A stretch of 64,000 nt of DNA, taken from positions 1,364,001 to 1,428,000 of the forward strand of contig NZ_CP032549.1 of NCBI RefSeq assembly GCF_012221945.1, given 5' to 3'. Made by a program: the position numbers and the translations under genes. Source of the stretch: Glutamicibacter mishrai. Lineage in GTDB: Bacteria; Actinomycetota; Actinomycetes; Actinomycetales; Micrococcaceae. Every line of letters starts with the position of its first letter. The stretch's first letter is position 1. The notes beneath the pieces were generated by a model. That model was not told the origin of the DNA. It saw only the letters and a program-made list of their open reading frames with translations, and ran no database searches. Positions 1 to 7,771 of the stretch are shown piece by piece.

Positions 1-647
1 CTGCACGATGTGCTCAGGCCGCGCCCGTTCTTCCATGTTGCTTCGGCCAGTGTCCGGGTCCTGCCGGTCACCCGCAGACATCTCTGGCCCGGCTGCGGAT
101 TCTTGGCTTTGATCCCGAGCAGTTCCAGCCGTTGCTCCAGGCGATCTAGGCCCTCAAAATTTCTGCAGAGCTCGCGGGCATGCCCCAGCGCGGCTTTAAG
201 CCCCGCGCTGGCTGCCCAATGCAGTTCCGGGGTGAACCCGGAGGCAATCCAGCGGGCCACATATTCGTGGACATGGGGCAGGTTCAACCCCGGTAGTCCA
301 CCACGTTGCTTCTCGGCTTCGAAGGCCAGGAATCCTCCTGATTGGAGGGTGCGCGATCCTGCATGGAAAGGATCGTCCAGCAGCACGCTGTGCCACTTCC
401 GCTCGCTGTCGGTTCCCTGCGGATTCCCTGTCGTGTATTCATGAATGGCGCCCACGGCATCCTCGCCTTCGTTCCAGGCGGCGCGGCATCCCGAAGGATC
501 AGCACAGCCGATCGACTTGCCCGGGATGGCTTCCCGGACCGGATCTTCCCCTGGGGCACCCCGCTCGATGAGGAGGGTTGCCACCCGGCCAGCCAGGTAC
601 TTAGCGCCGCGATTCTGTGAGCTTGCTTCAATAGTACTGGGCACCAC
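1..647 (-). CDS. unrecognised protein, C-terminal part beyond left edge
   Basis: An open frame of 215 codons runs without a stop from a GTG at 647 (or 644) to the left edge, so the gene is partial. It has no in-frame ATG near its start. Codons are rich in G/C at third positions as in the neighbours, and the translation reads like a real soluble protein (PGLNLPHVHEYVARWIASG, then a helical stretch with ARELCRNFEGLDRLEQRLELL). I recognise no family. The other frames here are broken into short pieces. A strong hairpin just upstream separates it from the transporter remnant, so it is probably transcribed from its own promoter or by readthrough. Confidence 0.5.
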   Translation of the reverse strand, partial: MVPSTIEASSQNRGAKYLAGRVATLLIERGAPGEDPVREAIPGKSIGCADPSGCRAAWNEGEDAVGAIHEYTTGNPQGTDSERKWHSVLLDDPFHAGSRTLQSGGFLAFEAEKQRGGLPGLNLPHVHEYVARWIASGFTPELHWAASAGLKAALGHARELCRNFEGLDRLEQRLELLGIKAKNPQPGQRCLRVTGRTRTLAEATWKNGRGLSTSC

Positions 648-652
648 CGACA

Positions 653-693
653 GCTTGTCTTGGGCCGGTGCGCAGCACCGGCCCAAGACAAGC
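653..693 (-). terminator. 18-bp perfect hairpin terminator
   Basis: An 18-base arm (653-670) and its exact complement (676-693) enclose a 5-base loop. It lies directly after the stop codon of the minus-strand transporter remnant (701). There is no U-tract, which is common for actinobacterial terminators. Confidence 0.7.
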
Positions 694-700
694 GATTCGA

Positions 701-1542
701 TCAGTCTCTGATTGGCGGAGGTGCCACCTCGTCGTGCTGGGACTTCCCGCTGTCCTTCTTCTTTTCCGGCGGCACGGTGACGATGATCGACGCGATGGCG
801 ATGACCACCATCAGCACGTTGAACAGCAGGCCGATGGCGCCGCCGAAGCGCGACGCCACATTGTCCTGGCGGCCAATGAACAGGCCCCAGGACTGGATCA
901 TTGCCGGATCCATGGCCCGTCCAGCCACGTACAGGGCCGCGGAGATGGCCGCGGAGATGGCCGCGCCGATGGCGTTGCCCAGCGACGAAGCCACCTTGTG
1001 GATGCCGGACGCGGAGCCCACCTCGCCGTCGGAGACATTGGACAACGCCGCGTCGGTGGACGGCGTGGCATGGAAACCCAGACCGATGCCGAACAACGTA
1101 AAGCCGATAACCGAGAGCACGATGCACTGGTCGATATACAGGAAGGTCATCGTGCACATCAGGATGCGCAGACCGGTGATCATCGACCCCCAGAGCAGCG
1201 GCTTCTTCGGCCCGAAGCGCTGCAGCAGCTTCTCCCCCACGCGGGTGGTGGCACGGATGGCCACCAGATAGCCCAGAGTCAGCAGGCCGGGCTGCAGCGA
1301 GGACATCCCGGCCGCCACCTGGACCAGGCCCCGCGAGACAATCAGCGTGCCAGCGGCGCCATTGAGCAGGAAGTTGGACAGCTTGGCGCCGGTGAAGGTG
1401 CCGACGGAGAACACCTTCAGGTTCACGAACGGATTGCGGCTGCGCACCTCGATCTGCAAGAACAGCAGCCCGGTGACCACGAAGATCTCCACGAGCGCGG
1501 TTCCGTCTACTGGGTTCCCTTGCTTCGCGCTTAGCTGCGGTT
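701..1542 (-). pseudogene. 5'-truncated 14-TM drug-efflux MFS transporter (EmrB/QacA type)
   Basis: Only the C-terminal half of a DHA2-family drug:proton antiporter is present. The frame opens after a TAA at about 1543 and has a possible GTG at 1492. Visible family features include SRNPFVNLKVF, FTGAKLSNFLLNGAAGT, the YATPSTD-like HATPSTDAALSN motif, and GSASGIHKVASSLGNAIG, followed by the last membrane segments and a lysine-rich cytoplasmic tail. Full-length members have about 480-530 residues; this has about 264-280, so the first six or seven helices, including the proton-coupling region, are missing. No other half is seen in the window. It is most likely a non-functional remnant, although a short protein from the GTG cannot be excluded. 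Confidence 0.75.
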
Positions 1543-1654
1543 AGCCGACATGGCTCAGCTGGCTTCGGTGATTTCAATCTATCCCCCGGCTGGACAGGCA
1601 GTCCAGCAACCGGTTGAATGCAATATTCAGCAACTTCGGCGAGCGCCGGCGCCG

Positions 1655-2305
1655 CTAGCGGTCCTGCTCGGTGCAGATGCAGAACCTGTTGCCCTGCCGA
1701 TCCGTCGCCACGGTGAAGCTGGGGGCGTACTGGCTATCGAGCTCGGTGCTTTCGCTGCCCAGCGCTTCGAGCACCGGCTGGCTTTCGGAGAAAGGGACCC
1801 ACACATCCAGGTGCAGCCGGTTCGGGTTGGGGTCTTCTGTTTTCTGGAACCAGATGGCAGGCAACCGGTGGTTCGGGTCGGCCAGGCTGCCGTCTTCTTG
1901 CTGCTTGTATCCCAGGCCGGCGGCCCACTGCGCGGCGACCTGCTGCCGGTCGGCTGTATCGATGCCGATTTCCACCGTGCGGATCAATCCCGGGCGGGAA
2001 GTGGCGCCAAGTGCCCGGGCCTGTTCGGAGATCCTGCGTGCCAGGGCGATATCCCGGGTGGTCACCCGCCCTCCGGCGTCATGGGAAGTAGTGGTGACGA
2101 AGACGCGGTTGTAGCGCCAGTCCACGTCCGGGTGGTGGTTGTCCATTTCGGCGGCTCCGGCGATATCGCTGAAGAGCTCGATGGCGGATGCCGCTGTTTT
2201 GGTCTGGAAAACGGCGGCTATGCCGCCGGGGATTTCCCGCCAATGCGGCAGGTCCTCCAGATAGTCGCTGATCTGCTGGTCACTGAGAATGTCGTTGCTG
2301 CCCAT
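1655..2305 (-). CDS. pterin-4a-carbinolamine dehydratase fused to a glyoxalase/VOC domain
   Basis: The 216-residue protein starts at the ATG at 2305, preceded by AAGGAGGAG-like Shine-Dalgarno sequence; an upstream in-frame ATG at 2374 lacks one. Residues about 1-95 match pterin-4a-carbinolamine dehydratase: LPHWRE, then the substrate-binding signature EMDNHHPDVDWRYNRVFV with its conserved histidines. Residues about 105-215 form a VOC (glyoxalase-like) module with RLHLDVWVPF and a terminal DRQGNRFCICTE strand. The first domain dehydrates 4a-hydroxytetrahydrobiopterin in the family; the substrate of the second is unknown. The two-domain arrangement occurs in other actinobacteria. It stands alone, divergent from the next gene. 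Confidence 0.85.
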   Translation of the reverse strand: MGSNDILSDQQISDYLEDLPHWREIPGGIAAVFQTKTAASAIELFSDIAGAAEMDNHHPDVDWRYNRVFVTTTSHDAGGRVTTRDIALARRISEQARALGATSRPGLIRTVEIGIDTADRQQVAAQWAAGLGYKQQEDGSLADPNHRLPAIWFQKTEDPNPNRLHLDVWVPFSESQPVLEALGSESTELDSQYAPSFTVATDRQGNRFCICTEQDR

Positions 2306-2487
2306 GCGTATCTCCTCCTTGAAAACACGATGGCACCGGTGCCGCTTCACCTCAAGGAGATTTCCTGAAGGCACAGGTTTCCATCAGTGCCAGATCTGGA
2401 TGTCTCCTGTGAACTGATGCGCTACCTGCCCGTACGCGGGCGGGACGGCCTAGCCTCGATGGCAAAGCGCAAGGAGGCCTGAATTCC

Positions 2488-3024
2488 ATGCTGAACATCT
2501 TCCAAGCCGAGATCAATGATTCGACGTTGGATGACATCAAATCTGCGCATAGCAATCGCAAGCGCCGGCGGCTGCGCCGTGCCGCGCTCCTGGCGGTTGC
2601 GGTCATCGTCGTGGCTGCCTTGCTCGGCCTGTTCGCCCAGGAGAAGACCGTGGTGAACGACGGCGACGGCTTCACGGCCGAAGTGCAGCTCCCCACCGTG
2701 ATCAGAGCCGGAAATGAAATCGAGCTGAGGATTGAAATCACCGCTGCCGAGCCGTTGCCCGAGACCATCACCCTGGAGCTGAACGAGGACTACCTGATGC
2801 TCTTCGAGGACTTCTCGGCCTTTCCCGAACCCGAGTCCGTAGCAAGCGGCGCAGGTGGCACCATCCAATTCGAGGTGGCCCCGGTGCCCGGGTCCAGGCA
2901 AATGGTCGCCACGCTCACCGGCCGCGCCTCGGATCAGTGGTCCCCGAGCACCGGCGGGGTGCTGGGCATCGAGGTGAAGGGCAATACAACGGAACTAGAG
3001 ATCAGAACCTGGAGGATCCCCTGA
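2488..3024 (+). CDS. membrane-anchored protein with extracytoplasmic domain
   Basis: The 178-residue protein begins after AAGGAGG at 2470-2476. A basic cytoplasmic tail (RKRRRLRR at residues 24-31) is followed by one hydrophobic helix (about 32-49), then an extracytoplasmic beta-rich domain with IELRIEIT and TITLELNEDY, resembling an immunoglobulin-like fold. No catalytic motif is visible. Its TGA overlaps the ATG of the next gene (TGATG), so the two are translationally coupled and the proteins probably act together at the membrane. The specific function is unknown. Confidence 0.75.
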   Translation: MLNIFQAEINDSTLDDIKSAHSNRKRRRLRRAALLAVAVIVVAALLGLFAQEKTVVNDGDGFTAEVQLPTVIRAGNEIELRIEITAAEPLPETITLELNEDYLMLFEDFSAFPEPESVASGAGGTIQFEVAPVPGSRQMVATLTGRASDQWSPSTGGVLGIEVKGNTTELEIRTWRIP

Positions 3025-3479
3025 TGGATATCGTCATCCGCGCTGCCGTCGCGTTCATCATCCTATGGCTGGCCACCCGCGCCGCGGGACGGTCCACACT
3101 CGGCGAGCTCAGTTCATTCGAGCTGGTGCTCTTCGTGGTGCTGGGCGATTTGGTGCAGCAAGGCATCACCATGGAAGACCGTTCGCTGGTCGGCAGCTTG
3201 CTGGCGGCCTTCACCATGATCGTGCTCGCAGCGATCCTGAACTATGCAAATATGCGATGGCCCAAGCTGGGCAAGCTGATGCAGGGCAGGCCCATTGTGC
3301 TGGTGCGCGACGGGGTGCTTGACCGCAAGGCGCTGCATGCTGAGCGCATTGGCCTGGATGAGTTGAGCATGCTGGCCCGCCAAGCAGGCATCGAGAACTA
3401 CAGCAGCATCCGGCTGGCCATATTGGAAGCCAGCGGCAAGATTTCCTTCTTCACCCAGGAAGCCCAGTCCCGATCCTGA
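3024..3479 (+). CDS. DUF421 (YetF/YcaP-type) membrane protein
   Basis: The 151-residue protein starts at the ATG overlapping the upstream stop, with GGAGG at 3011-3015. Three N-terminal helices (about residues 4-20, 36-52, 58-77) carry the DUF421 signatures RAAGRSTLGELSSFELVLFVVLGDLVQQG and end in the conserved cytoplasmic domain (GRPIVLVRDGVLDRKAL, then LDELSMLARQAGI). The family is widespread and associated with spores or stress, but has no settled biochemical role. Length is short but complete for the family. The gene ends just before a strong hairpin at 3509. Confidence 0.85.
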   Translation: MDIVIRAAVAFIILWLATRAAGRSTLGELSSFELVLFVVLGDLVQQGITMEDRSLVGSLLAAFTMIVLAAILNYANMRWPKLGKLMQGRPIVLVRDGVLDRKALHAERIGLDELSMLARQAGIENYSSIRLAILEASGKISFFTQEAQSRS

Positions 3480-3508
3480 GCGCAGTTGCCGGAAATGCGG
3501 GAAAGCGG

Positions 3509-3537
3509 GCGGTGCCAACCAGATAGGTTGGCACCGC
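3509..3537. terminator. bidirectional hairpin terminator
   Basis: A 12-bp perfect stem (3509-3520 with 3526-3537) and a 5-base loop lie between the convergent ends of the DUF421 gene and the small acidic protein gene. Confidence 0.8.
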
Positions 3538-3558
3538 TCGCTTTGTGCGCTCGGTCCG

Positions 3559-3897
3559 CTACTGCTCTTCCGGGGTCTCGCGCTGATCGGGCAGGTTGGC
3601 GCTGCGCTCCGCGTCCAGCCCGGGGTCCTCGAACTCTTCGAGGCCATCGAGCTGCGTGTCATCGACAGCGCGTTCCCCGTCCAGCGGTTCGACCAGCGTG
3701 GTTTCGGGATTCAGCAACAGCGGGTCATCGTCGCTTTCGGCCAGGATGCGCTCTGCCCCGCGCAACGGGTCATCCGCATCCAGCTGCGCAGGCGCATCCG
3801 AGGAGCCTTCGGCCGGTTGGCTGTCGCGGCCATCCAGCGGCTCGTCGATGTCCTGGTCCTTGCGCACATTCTCGAATTCTTCATTGTTCAGTGACAT
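3559..3897 (-). CDS. small acidic, probably disordered protein
   Basis: The 112-residue protein is taken from the ATG at 3897, which has AGAGGAG upstream; an ATG at 3921 would add eight residues. It is very rich in Asp and Glu (DIDEPLDGRD, LAESDDDPLL, DGLEEFEDPG), with no cysteine, no membrane segment and little predicted order. Its start lies inside the 3' end of the upstream hydrolase gene, so both are co-transcribed. Similar small acidic proteins recur in this region (4744, 5960, 9112). Function unknown. Confidence 0.7.
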   Translation of the reverse strand: MSLNNEEFENVRKDQDIDEPLDGRDSQPAEGSSDAPAQLDADDPLRGAERILAESDDDPLLLNPETTLVEPLDGERAVDDTQLDGLEEFEDPGLDAERSANLPDQRETPEEQ

Positions 3898-4493
3898 TTG
3901 CGCTCCTCTTGCCTTGTCCATAGGTAAATGATTTCTTCGGTGTCCATCAGCTTCTGCCGATGCTGGGTACTCATGTATTCCAGTGCGTTCTGCCCTGCCT
4001 GCGGGTCCGGGGACGCACAGGCATCGGTGGCGACCGCAACCGGGAGATTCGCGGCAAACGCGTCAGATGCCGTAGCCCGGATGCAGGTATCGGTGGCGAC
4101 CCCGGCCAGCACCAGGGAACTGGCGCGGCGTTGCAGCAGCAGCGTCGTCAGCTCCGTGTTCCAGAAGGCGCTGTCCCGGCGCTTGACCACCTCGATGGCC
4201 CCGGCCAGCTCCAGCTCCTCCAGGTACCCGGCTTTCGCCGTGCCTTCGAAGAGGTAGCCCTGGCCATCCTCGAGCATCTTCAGCGTCCAGGTGGACCTGT
4301 CTTCCTTGTGCACGGTGCGCACGCTGAACACCGGCACCCCGGCCCGTGCCGCCGCCGCGGCCAGCCGATTGCAGTTGGCAGTGATCTGCTGCCTCCATGC
4401 GGTCAGCCCGGGGTCTGCGAAGAAGCCGCGCTGCAGATCGATGAGCAGCAGGGCCGGGTGCCTGAAGTCGCTCGTGGAATCCGTAGCACCCAT
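3888..4493 (-). CDS. isochorismatase/nicotinamidase-like cysteine hydrolase
   Basis: The 201-residue protein has the alpha/beta hydrolase layout of the isochorismatase superfamily: PALLLIDLQRGFF with catalytic Asp19, the lysine in VVKRRDSAFWNT, and the nucleophile in LAGVATDTCIRATASDA. This gives the full Asp-Lys-Cys triad. Length is typical. Members hydrolyse amides or vinyl ethers such as nicotinamide, isochorismate or biuret; nothing here fixes the substrate. The gene lies 3 bases after a zinc-ribbon protein gene and overlaps the acidic protein gene downstream, forming a compact operon. Confidence 0.85.
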   Translation of the reverse strand: MGATDSTSDFRHPALLLIDLQRGFFADPGLTAWRQQITANCNRLAAAAARAGVPVFSVRTVHKEDRSTWTLKMLEDGQGYLFEGTAKAGYLEELELAGAIEVVKRRDSAFWNTELTTLLLQRRASSLVLAGVATDTCIRATASDAFAANLPVAVATDACASPDPQAGQNALEYMSTQHRQKLMDTEEIIYLWTRQEERKCH

Positions 4494-4496
4494 GGC

Positions 4497-4703
4497 TCAG
4501 CTGTGCGCCGCGCAGTGCTGGCAGCAGAACACGTCCTGTTGCTGGCGCACCGGATGGCCCAGGATGGCGCAATTGCAGTGTGCGCACCGCTCGGCCATGT
4601 CCTGGATGGCGCATTCGAAACTGTCGTATTGGCCTGAACGCCCATCCCTGCTGAGCATGAACAGCGGGTCCTGGCCGTTTCCGCACAAATCGCAGGTCTG
4701 CAT
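4497..4703 (-). CDS. small double zinc-knuckle protein
   Basis: The 68-residue protein starts at the ATG at 4703 with GGAGAG upstream; a longer frame to 4847 lacks a ribosome site. It contains four Cys-x2-Cys pairs: CDLC near the N terminus, CAHC and a single-residue-spaced CNC, then CCQHC at the C terminus. These could bind one or two zinc ions. It heads the operon with the isochorismatase-like gene. No specific family recognised. Confidence 0.65.
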   Translation of the reverse strand: MQTCDLCGNGQDPLFMLSRDGRSGQYDSFECAIQDMAERCAHCNCAILGHPVRQQQDVFCCQHCAAHS

Positions 4704-4743
4704 TGGTTCTCTCCTGTCTTCTGCTGAGTGTTCCCCTTTGCGG

Positions 4744-4953
4744 CTAGCGTTCCTCGTCATCCTCGCGGTACTGGTCTTCGGTCGAATCATCCAGATCCGG
4801 GTCGATGCCCTCAGGCTCGTGGGCCGGGGCGGGAACGTGCTCGTCATCCGGCTGGCCCAGCGGCCAGGTCTTCTCGACCAGATCCTGGTCCGGGTCCTTC
4901 AGCCGATCTGCGGCGTGGGCAATGGCTTCCTTGGCCTTGTCGATGAGTCCCAT
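4744..4953 (-). CDS. small acidic protein with helical N terminus
   Basis: The 69-residue protein begins MGLIDKAKEAIAHAADRL, an amphipathic helix like those opening CsbD-type stress proteins, and continues into an acidic, proline-containing tail (DDSTEDQYREDDEER). AAGGAC lies just upstream of the ATG. It probably shares a transcript with the downstream zinc-knuckle and hydrolase genes, which follow on the same strand after 40 bases. Function unknown. Confidence 0.65.
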   Translation of the reverse strand: MGLIDKAKEAIAHAADRLKDPDQDLVEKTWPLGQPDDEHVPAPAHEPEGIDPDLDDSTEDQYREDDEER

Positions 4954-5152
4954 GGTTCTTGTCCTTCCGGATTGATCCGATACGGTCCTCTAACCGAATA
5001 CCAGTGAAGCGTGCCCCGCGTACATGGTTAATCGGCTGTTGCCAGCTTCGCCCCGGGCGAGCCTGCAAGGACGCTGGCAATGGTTGATGGCCTGCTTGCG
5101 GTGCTGGAGCGTGGGAAGCGTCCCCGCAGGAAAACGCGAAAGGAGCACGATC

Positions 5153-5569
5153 ATGGTTGCAGCCAAGGAACTAATGACCTCGCCAGCCAAATGCGTCAAG
5201 GAACAGGACTCGGTCCAGGTCGCAGCCCAGCTGATGAAGGACCTGCAGGTCGGCATGCTGCCCATCTGCGGCAAGGATGACCGGCTGGCCGGCACCATCA
5301 CCGACCGCGATATCGTCATCAACGCCGTAGCCGACGGCGTGGTCATCTCCAGCACCAAGGTCGCCGACTATGCCCAGGGCAAGCCGGTGACCATTGGCGC
5401 CGACGATTCCATCGAGGAAGCCATCCGCACCATGCAGGAGCACCAGGTGCGCAGGCTTCCAGTCATCGACGGGCATACGCTGGTGGGAATGCTCGCCCAG
5501 GCGGACATTGCCCGCTACTACGACGAGCAGAGCACCGGAAGCCTGGTCGAAGGGATTTCCCAAGACTAG
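5153..5569 (+). CDS. tandem CBS-domain protein
   Basis: The 138-residue protein starts at the ATG at 5153 with AAAGGAG at 5140. It consists of two CBS motifs: residues about 5-62 (AKELMTSPAKCV, then GMLPICGKDDRLAGTITDRDI) and 70-128 (VTIGADDSIEEAIRTMQEHQVRRLPVIDG). Such pairs form a Bateman module binding adenine nucleotides. No catalytic domain is attached. Stand-alone CBS proteins are common in actinobacterial dormancy or general stress regulons, which fits this neighbourhood. The gene ends in a clear terminator. Confidence 0.9.
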   Translation: MVAAKELMTSPAKCVKEQDSVQVAAQLMKDLQVGMLPICGKDDRLAGTITDRDIVINAVADGVVISSTKVADYAQGKPVTIGADDSIEEAIRTMQEHQVRRLPVIDGHTLVGMLAQADIARYYDEQSTGSLVEGISQD

Positions 5570-5607
5570 GACCAGACCAGGACCTGCCGCCGGCAGCAGC
5601 ACAAGGG

Positions 5608-5645
5608 AGAGCTTCCGGGCAAACCACGGTTTTCCCGGAAGCTCT
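5608..5645 (+). terminator. hairpin terminator after the CBS gene
   Basis: A 12-bp perfect stem (5608-5619 with 5634-5645) is followed by a T-rich run. It separates the CBS gene from the convergent gene ending at 5684. Confidence 0.8.
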
Positions 5646-5683
5646 GTTCTTGCTCTTGGCGATTTTTCGCGGCAGTTGCCGCG

Positions 5684-5932
5684 TCACCGTCCGTTGGCGT
5701 CCGTGCCTCCCCTCGGCTCATCCAACGAGCTTGGTCCCCGAACCAGGCGGTACACGCCGTAGATGAAGAGCAATGCGCCCCAGCCTGCCACGATCCACAG
5801 TGGTCCCGAGGTGCTGTCCGGCGCCGCGAGCAGCGCGTAGATGGCGAATCCTACGGCCACGAGCCCGCCCACAATCGTGAGCCACAGGCCGGGCCGACGG
5901 CCGTGAGCCCTATTAATCGGTTTGTCCGTCAT
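5684..5932 (-). CDS. small two-helix membrane protein
   Basis: The 82-residue protein has AAAGGA upstream of its ATG. A basic start is followed by two hydrophobic helices (about residues 16-36 and 44-62) joined by a short loop (APDSTSGP), then a polar tail (GPSSLDEPRGG). No family recognised. The small gene at 5960 lies 27 bases upstream on the same strand, so both may be in one transcript. Confidence 0.7.
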   Translation of the reverse strand: MTDKPINRAHGRRPGLWLTIVGGLVAVGFAIYALLAAPDSTSGPLWIVAGWGALLFIYGVYRLVRGPSSLDEPRGGTDANGR

Positions 5933-5959
5933 GTCTTCATCCTTTCCTCGAAGGAAAGC

Positions 5960-6115
5960 TCAACCCGCGTCAAAGCGGTCTTCGCTTTCCTCAGACGTAT
6001 CCTCGGTATTCTCTTTGATGCTCCCCCGGCGGGCCACACGCTCGTCGCCGGGTTCTGCTTCGCGATCCGGCTGCGTGGTGCGTGCCAGGTTCTCGGGCTT
6101 GTCTCGGTCGCTCAT
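5960..6115 (-). CDS. 51-residue acidic hydrophilic protein
   Basis: A short frame starts at the ATG at 6115 (MSDRDKPENLARTTQPDREA) and stops at TGA at 5960-5962. CAGGAGAAG sits 6-8 bases upstream. It is highly charged, acidic toward the C terminus (TEDTSEESEDRFDAG), has no cysteine and is probably disordered. The good ribosome site and close packing with genes on both sides support it, though it is too short for certainty. Confidence 0.55.
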   Translation of the reverse strand: MSDRDKPENLARTTQPDREAEPGDERVARRGSIKENTEDTSEESEDRFDAG

Positions 6116-6139
6116 TGCTTCTCCTGTCGTGGCGATCGG

Positions 6140-6406
6140 CTATGAATTGCGCAGGGCATCGATGAGCTCGGCCTTGCGCATCTTCGAACGGCCCTCAACC
6201 CCGATTTCCTTGGCCCGGTCCTGCAATTCCTCGACGGTCCAGTCCTCGTAGTCCCCGGATTTGCCGCCGCGCTTGCCCACCTCGGAGCGGCCATCGCGGG
6301 CGGCGGCATTGGCGATGCGCGCCGACTTCTGCTTGGAGTTCCCCTCCTCGCGCAGCTCCTCGTAGAGTTCCTCATCCTTAATCCGGCTCTTGCCCTTGCC
6401 TGCCAT
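6140..6406 (-). CDS. Rho N-terminal/SAP-like domain small protein
   Basis: The 88-residue protein is taken from the ATG at 6406, preceded by GAGGGAGG. The N-terminal half is basic (KGKSRIKDEELYEELREEG and NSKQKSARIANAAA); the C-terminal 35 residues (DWTVEELQDRAKEIGV, then MRKAELIDALR) match the Rho N-terminal/HeH helix-extended-helix fold that binds nucleic acid. Related proteins are annotated across Micrococcaceae as DUF7218 or Rho termination factor N-terminal domain. It is divergent from the SDR gene at 6719 and lies in the stress block. Confidence 0.8.
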   Translation of the reverse strand: MAGKGKSRIKDEELYEELREEGNSKQKSARIANAAARDGRSEVGKRGGKSGDYEDWTVEELQDRAKEIGVEGRSKMRKAELIDALRNS

Positions 6407-6718
6407 GGGTTTCCTCCCTCTCACGCTTCGACAACTGGCCTTCGGATAACCAGCACTGTGCGTCCCACGCTAGCTATCTGCGGCCACGGGCGACAGGGGA
6501 GCACCCGGACTCTGCGCTGGATCCCAGACTTCGTCGATAGCACATTTTCTGGCAGCAGCCGCGAACCTGATGCTTGCCCGAAAGCTCTCTGGCCGTTGCC
6601 GCTAAGTGCGCAACGTGCTGTTCACCGCCGGTACCCCGCGGAGAACACTGGGAGGGTGTCCCTGACGCCGTTGGCGCTCTCGCGACGGCGTCTTCCAGCA
6701 ACTACAGGAGGAAAAGCC
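6407..6718. other. divergent intergenic region
   Basis: This 312-base gap separates the minus-strand SAP-like gene from the plus-strand SDR gene and must hold promoters for both. On the minus strand a TAGCGT hexamer (about 6467-6472) resembles a high-GC -10 element. A long plus-strand frame crosses the gap in phase with the SDR, but the only good ribosome site (AGGAGG at 6707-6712) serves the ATG at 6719. Confidence 0.5.
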
Positions 6719-7735
6719 ATGCCCGGGAAGAATCCCCCGCACCACAATGAGCCAGTAGGCACTGCCAGCGATTCGAGCAGCACCGGGTTGCCGGATCTTG
6801 GTACAGCAGATGAGCCGGTGGGCACCGGCAGCCACCCGGATTCGCGCACCAGCGATTCCGCGGAAACCGAGCGTGCCGGCAAGGAAAAGATCAGCCCTCC
6901 CGAACAGCGCCAGCCGGAGCCCGGCCTGGATCAGGAGTTGAAGCCGAAGGCGGACCACGGCGAGCGCAGCTACCAAGGCCGCGATCGATTGGCCGGGAAG
7001 CGTGCGCTGATCACCGGCGGCGACTCCGGCATCGGCGCGGCGGTGGCCATCGCCTTTGCCCGCGAGGGGGCCAAGGTCGCCTTGGCCTATCTGCCCGCCG
7101 AACAGCCTGACGCCGACGCCATCGCCGGGGTCCTGGAAGATGCGGGAGTCGAAGTCCACCTGCTGCCCGGGGACCTGCGGGACCGAAATTACCGCGATTC
7201 ATTGATCGACGAGGCGGTGACCGCGCTGGATGGCTTGGACATCCTGGTGAACAACGCCGGCAAGCAGATCAGCGTCGAGTCCCTGGACGAGCTGAGCGAC
7301 GAGCAGGTCGAAGCCACCTTCGATGTGAACATTTTCGCGATGTTCGCCTTGAGCCGCGCAGCCCTGCAGGTGCTTCCCGAAGGCGGCTCCATCATCAACA
7401 CCACCTCCATCCAGGCCTTCGATCCGTCGGACCACCTGATGGACTATGCCGCCACCAAGGCCGCGATCAGCAATTTCACCAAATCGCTGGCCTCCCAGGC
7501 GGCCAAGCGCGGGATCCGGGCCAATGCCGTGGCTCCCGGCCCGATCTGGACTCCCCTGCAGCCTTCGGATGGCCAGCCCATCGAGGCGCTGCCGGAGTTC
7601 GGCCACGACACCTGGCTGGGACGCGCAGGCCAGCCGGTGGAAGTGGCCCCGGCCTATGTGTTCCTGGCCAGCGATGAAGCTTCATACGTGGTCGGTTCCA
7701 CGGTGCACGTGAACGGCGGCAAGAACCAGCCGTAG
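6719..7735 (+). CDS. SDR oxidoreductase with N-terminal extension (YghA/general stress 39 type)
   Basis: The 338-residue protein starts at the ATG after AGGAGG. Residues 1-90 are a low-complexity polar extension with repeats around EPVGT and a run of Pro, Glu and Lys. The SDR core follows: LITGGDSGIGAAVA for NAD(P) binding, NNAGKQ, the catalytic Ser region NTTSIQAF, and YAATKAAI with catalytic Tyr and Lys. This layout matches the E. coli YghA/B. subtilis GS39 group, oxidoreductases often induced by general stress. The true substrate is not known. It ends before a hairpin at 7747. Confidence 0.9.
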   Translation: MPGKNPPHHNEPVGTASDSSSTGLPDLGTADEPVGTGSHPDSRTSDSAETERAGKEKISPPEQRQPEPGLDQELKPKADHGERSYQGRDRLAGKRALITGGDSGIGAAVAIAFAREGAKVALAYLPAEQPDADAIAGVLEDAGVEVHLLPGDLRDRNYRDSLIDEAVTALDGLDILVNNAGKQISVESLDELSDEQVEATFDVNIFAMFALSRAALQVLPEGGSIINTTSIQAFDPSDHLMDYAATKAAISNFTKSLASQAAKRGIRANAVAPGPIWTPLQPSDGQPIEALPEFGHDTWLGRAGQPVEVAPAYVFLASDEASYVVGSTVHVNGGKNQP

Positions 7736-7746
7736 GGCCGTGAGCT

Positions 7747-7771
7747 GGTCCCCGGGTGATAGGCCCGGGGA
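7747..7771. terminator. hairpin between convergent genes
   Basis: The run GTCCCCGGG is followed after a short loop by CCCGGGGAT, giving a GC-rich stem between the convergent SDR gene and the membrane protein gene ending at 7772. Confidence 0.6.

Noticed and set aside
668..1534. 288-codon plus-strand frame rich in Asp, His and Gln
   Set aside because: Antisense shadow of the MFS remnant, whose translation shows clear transporter motifs.
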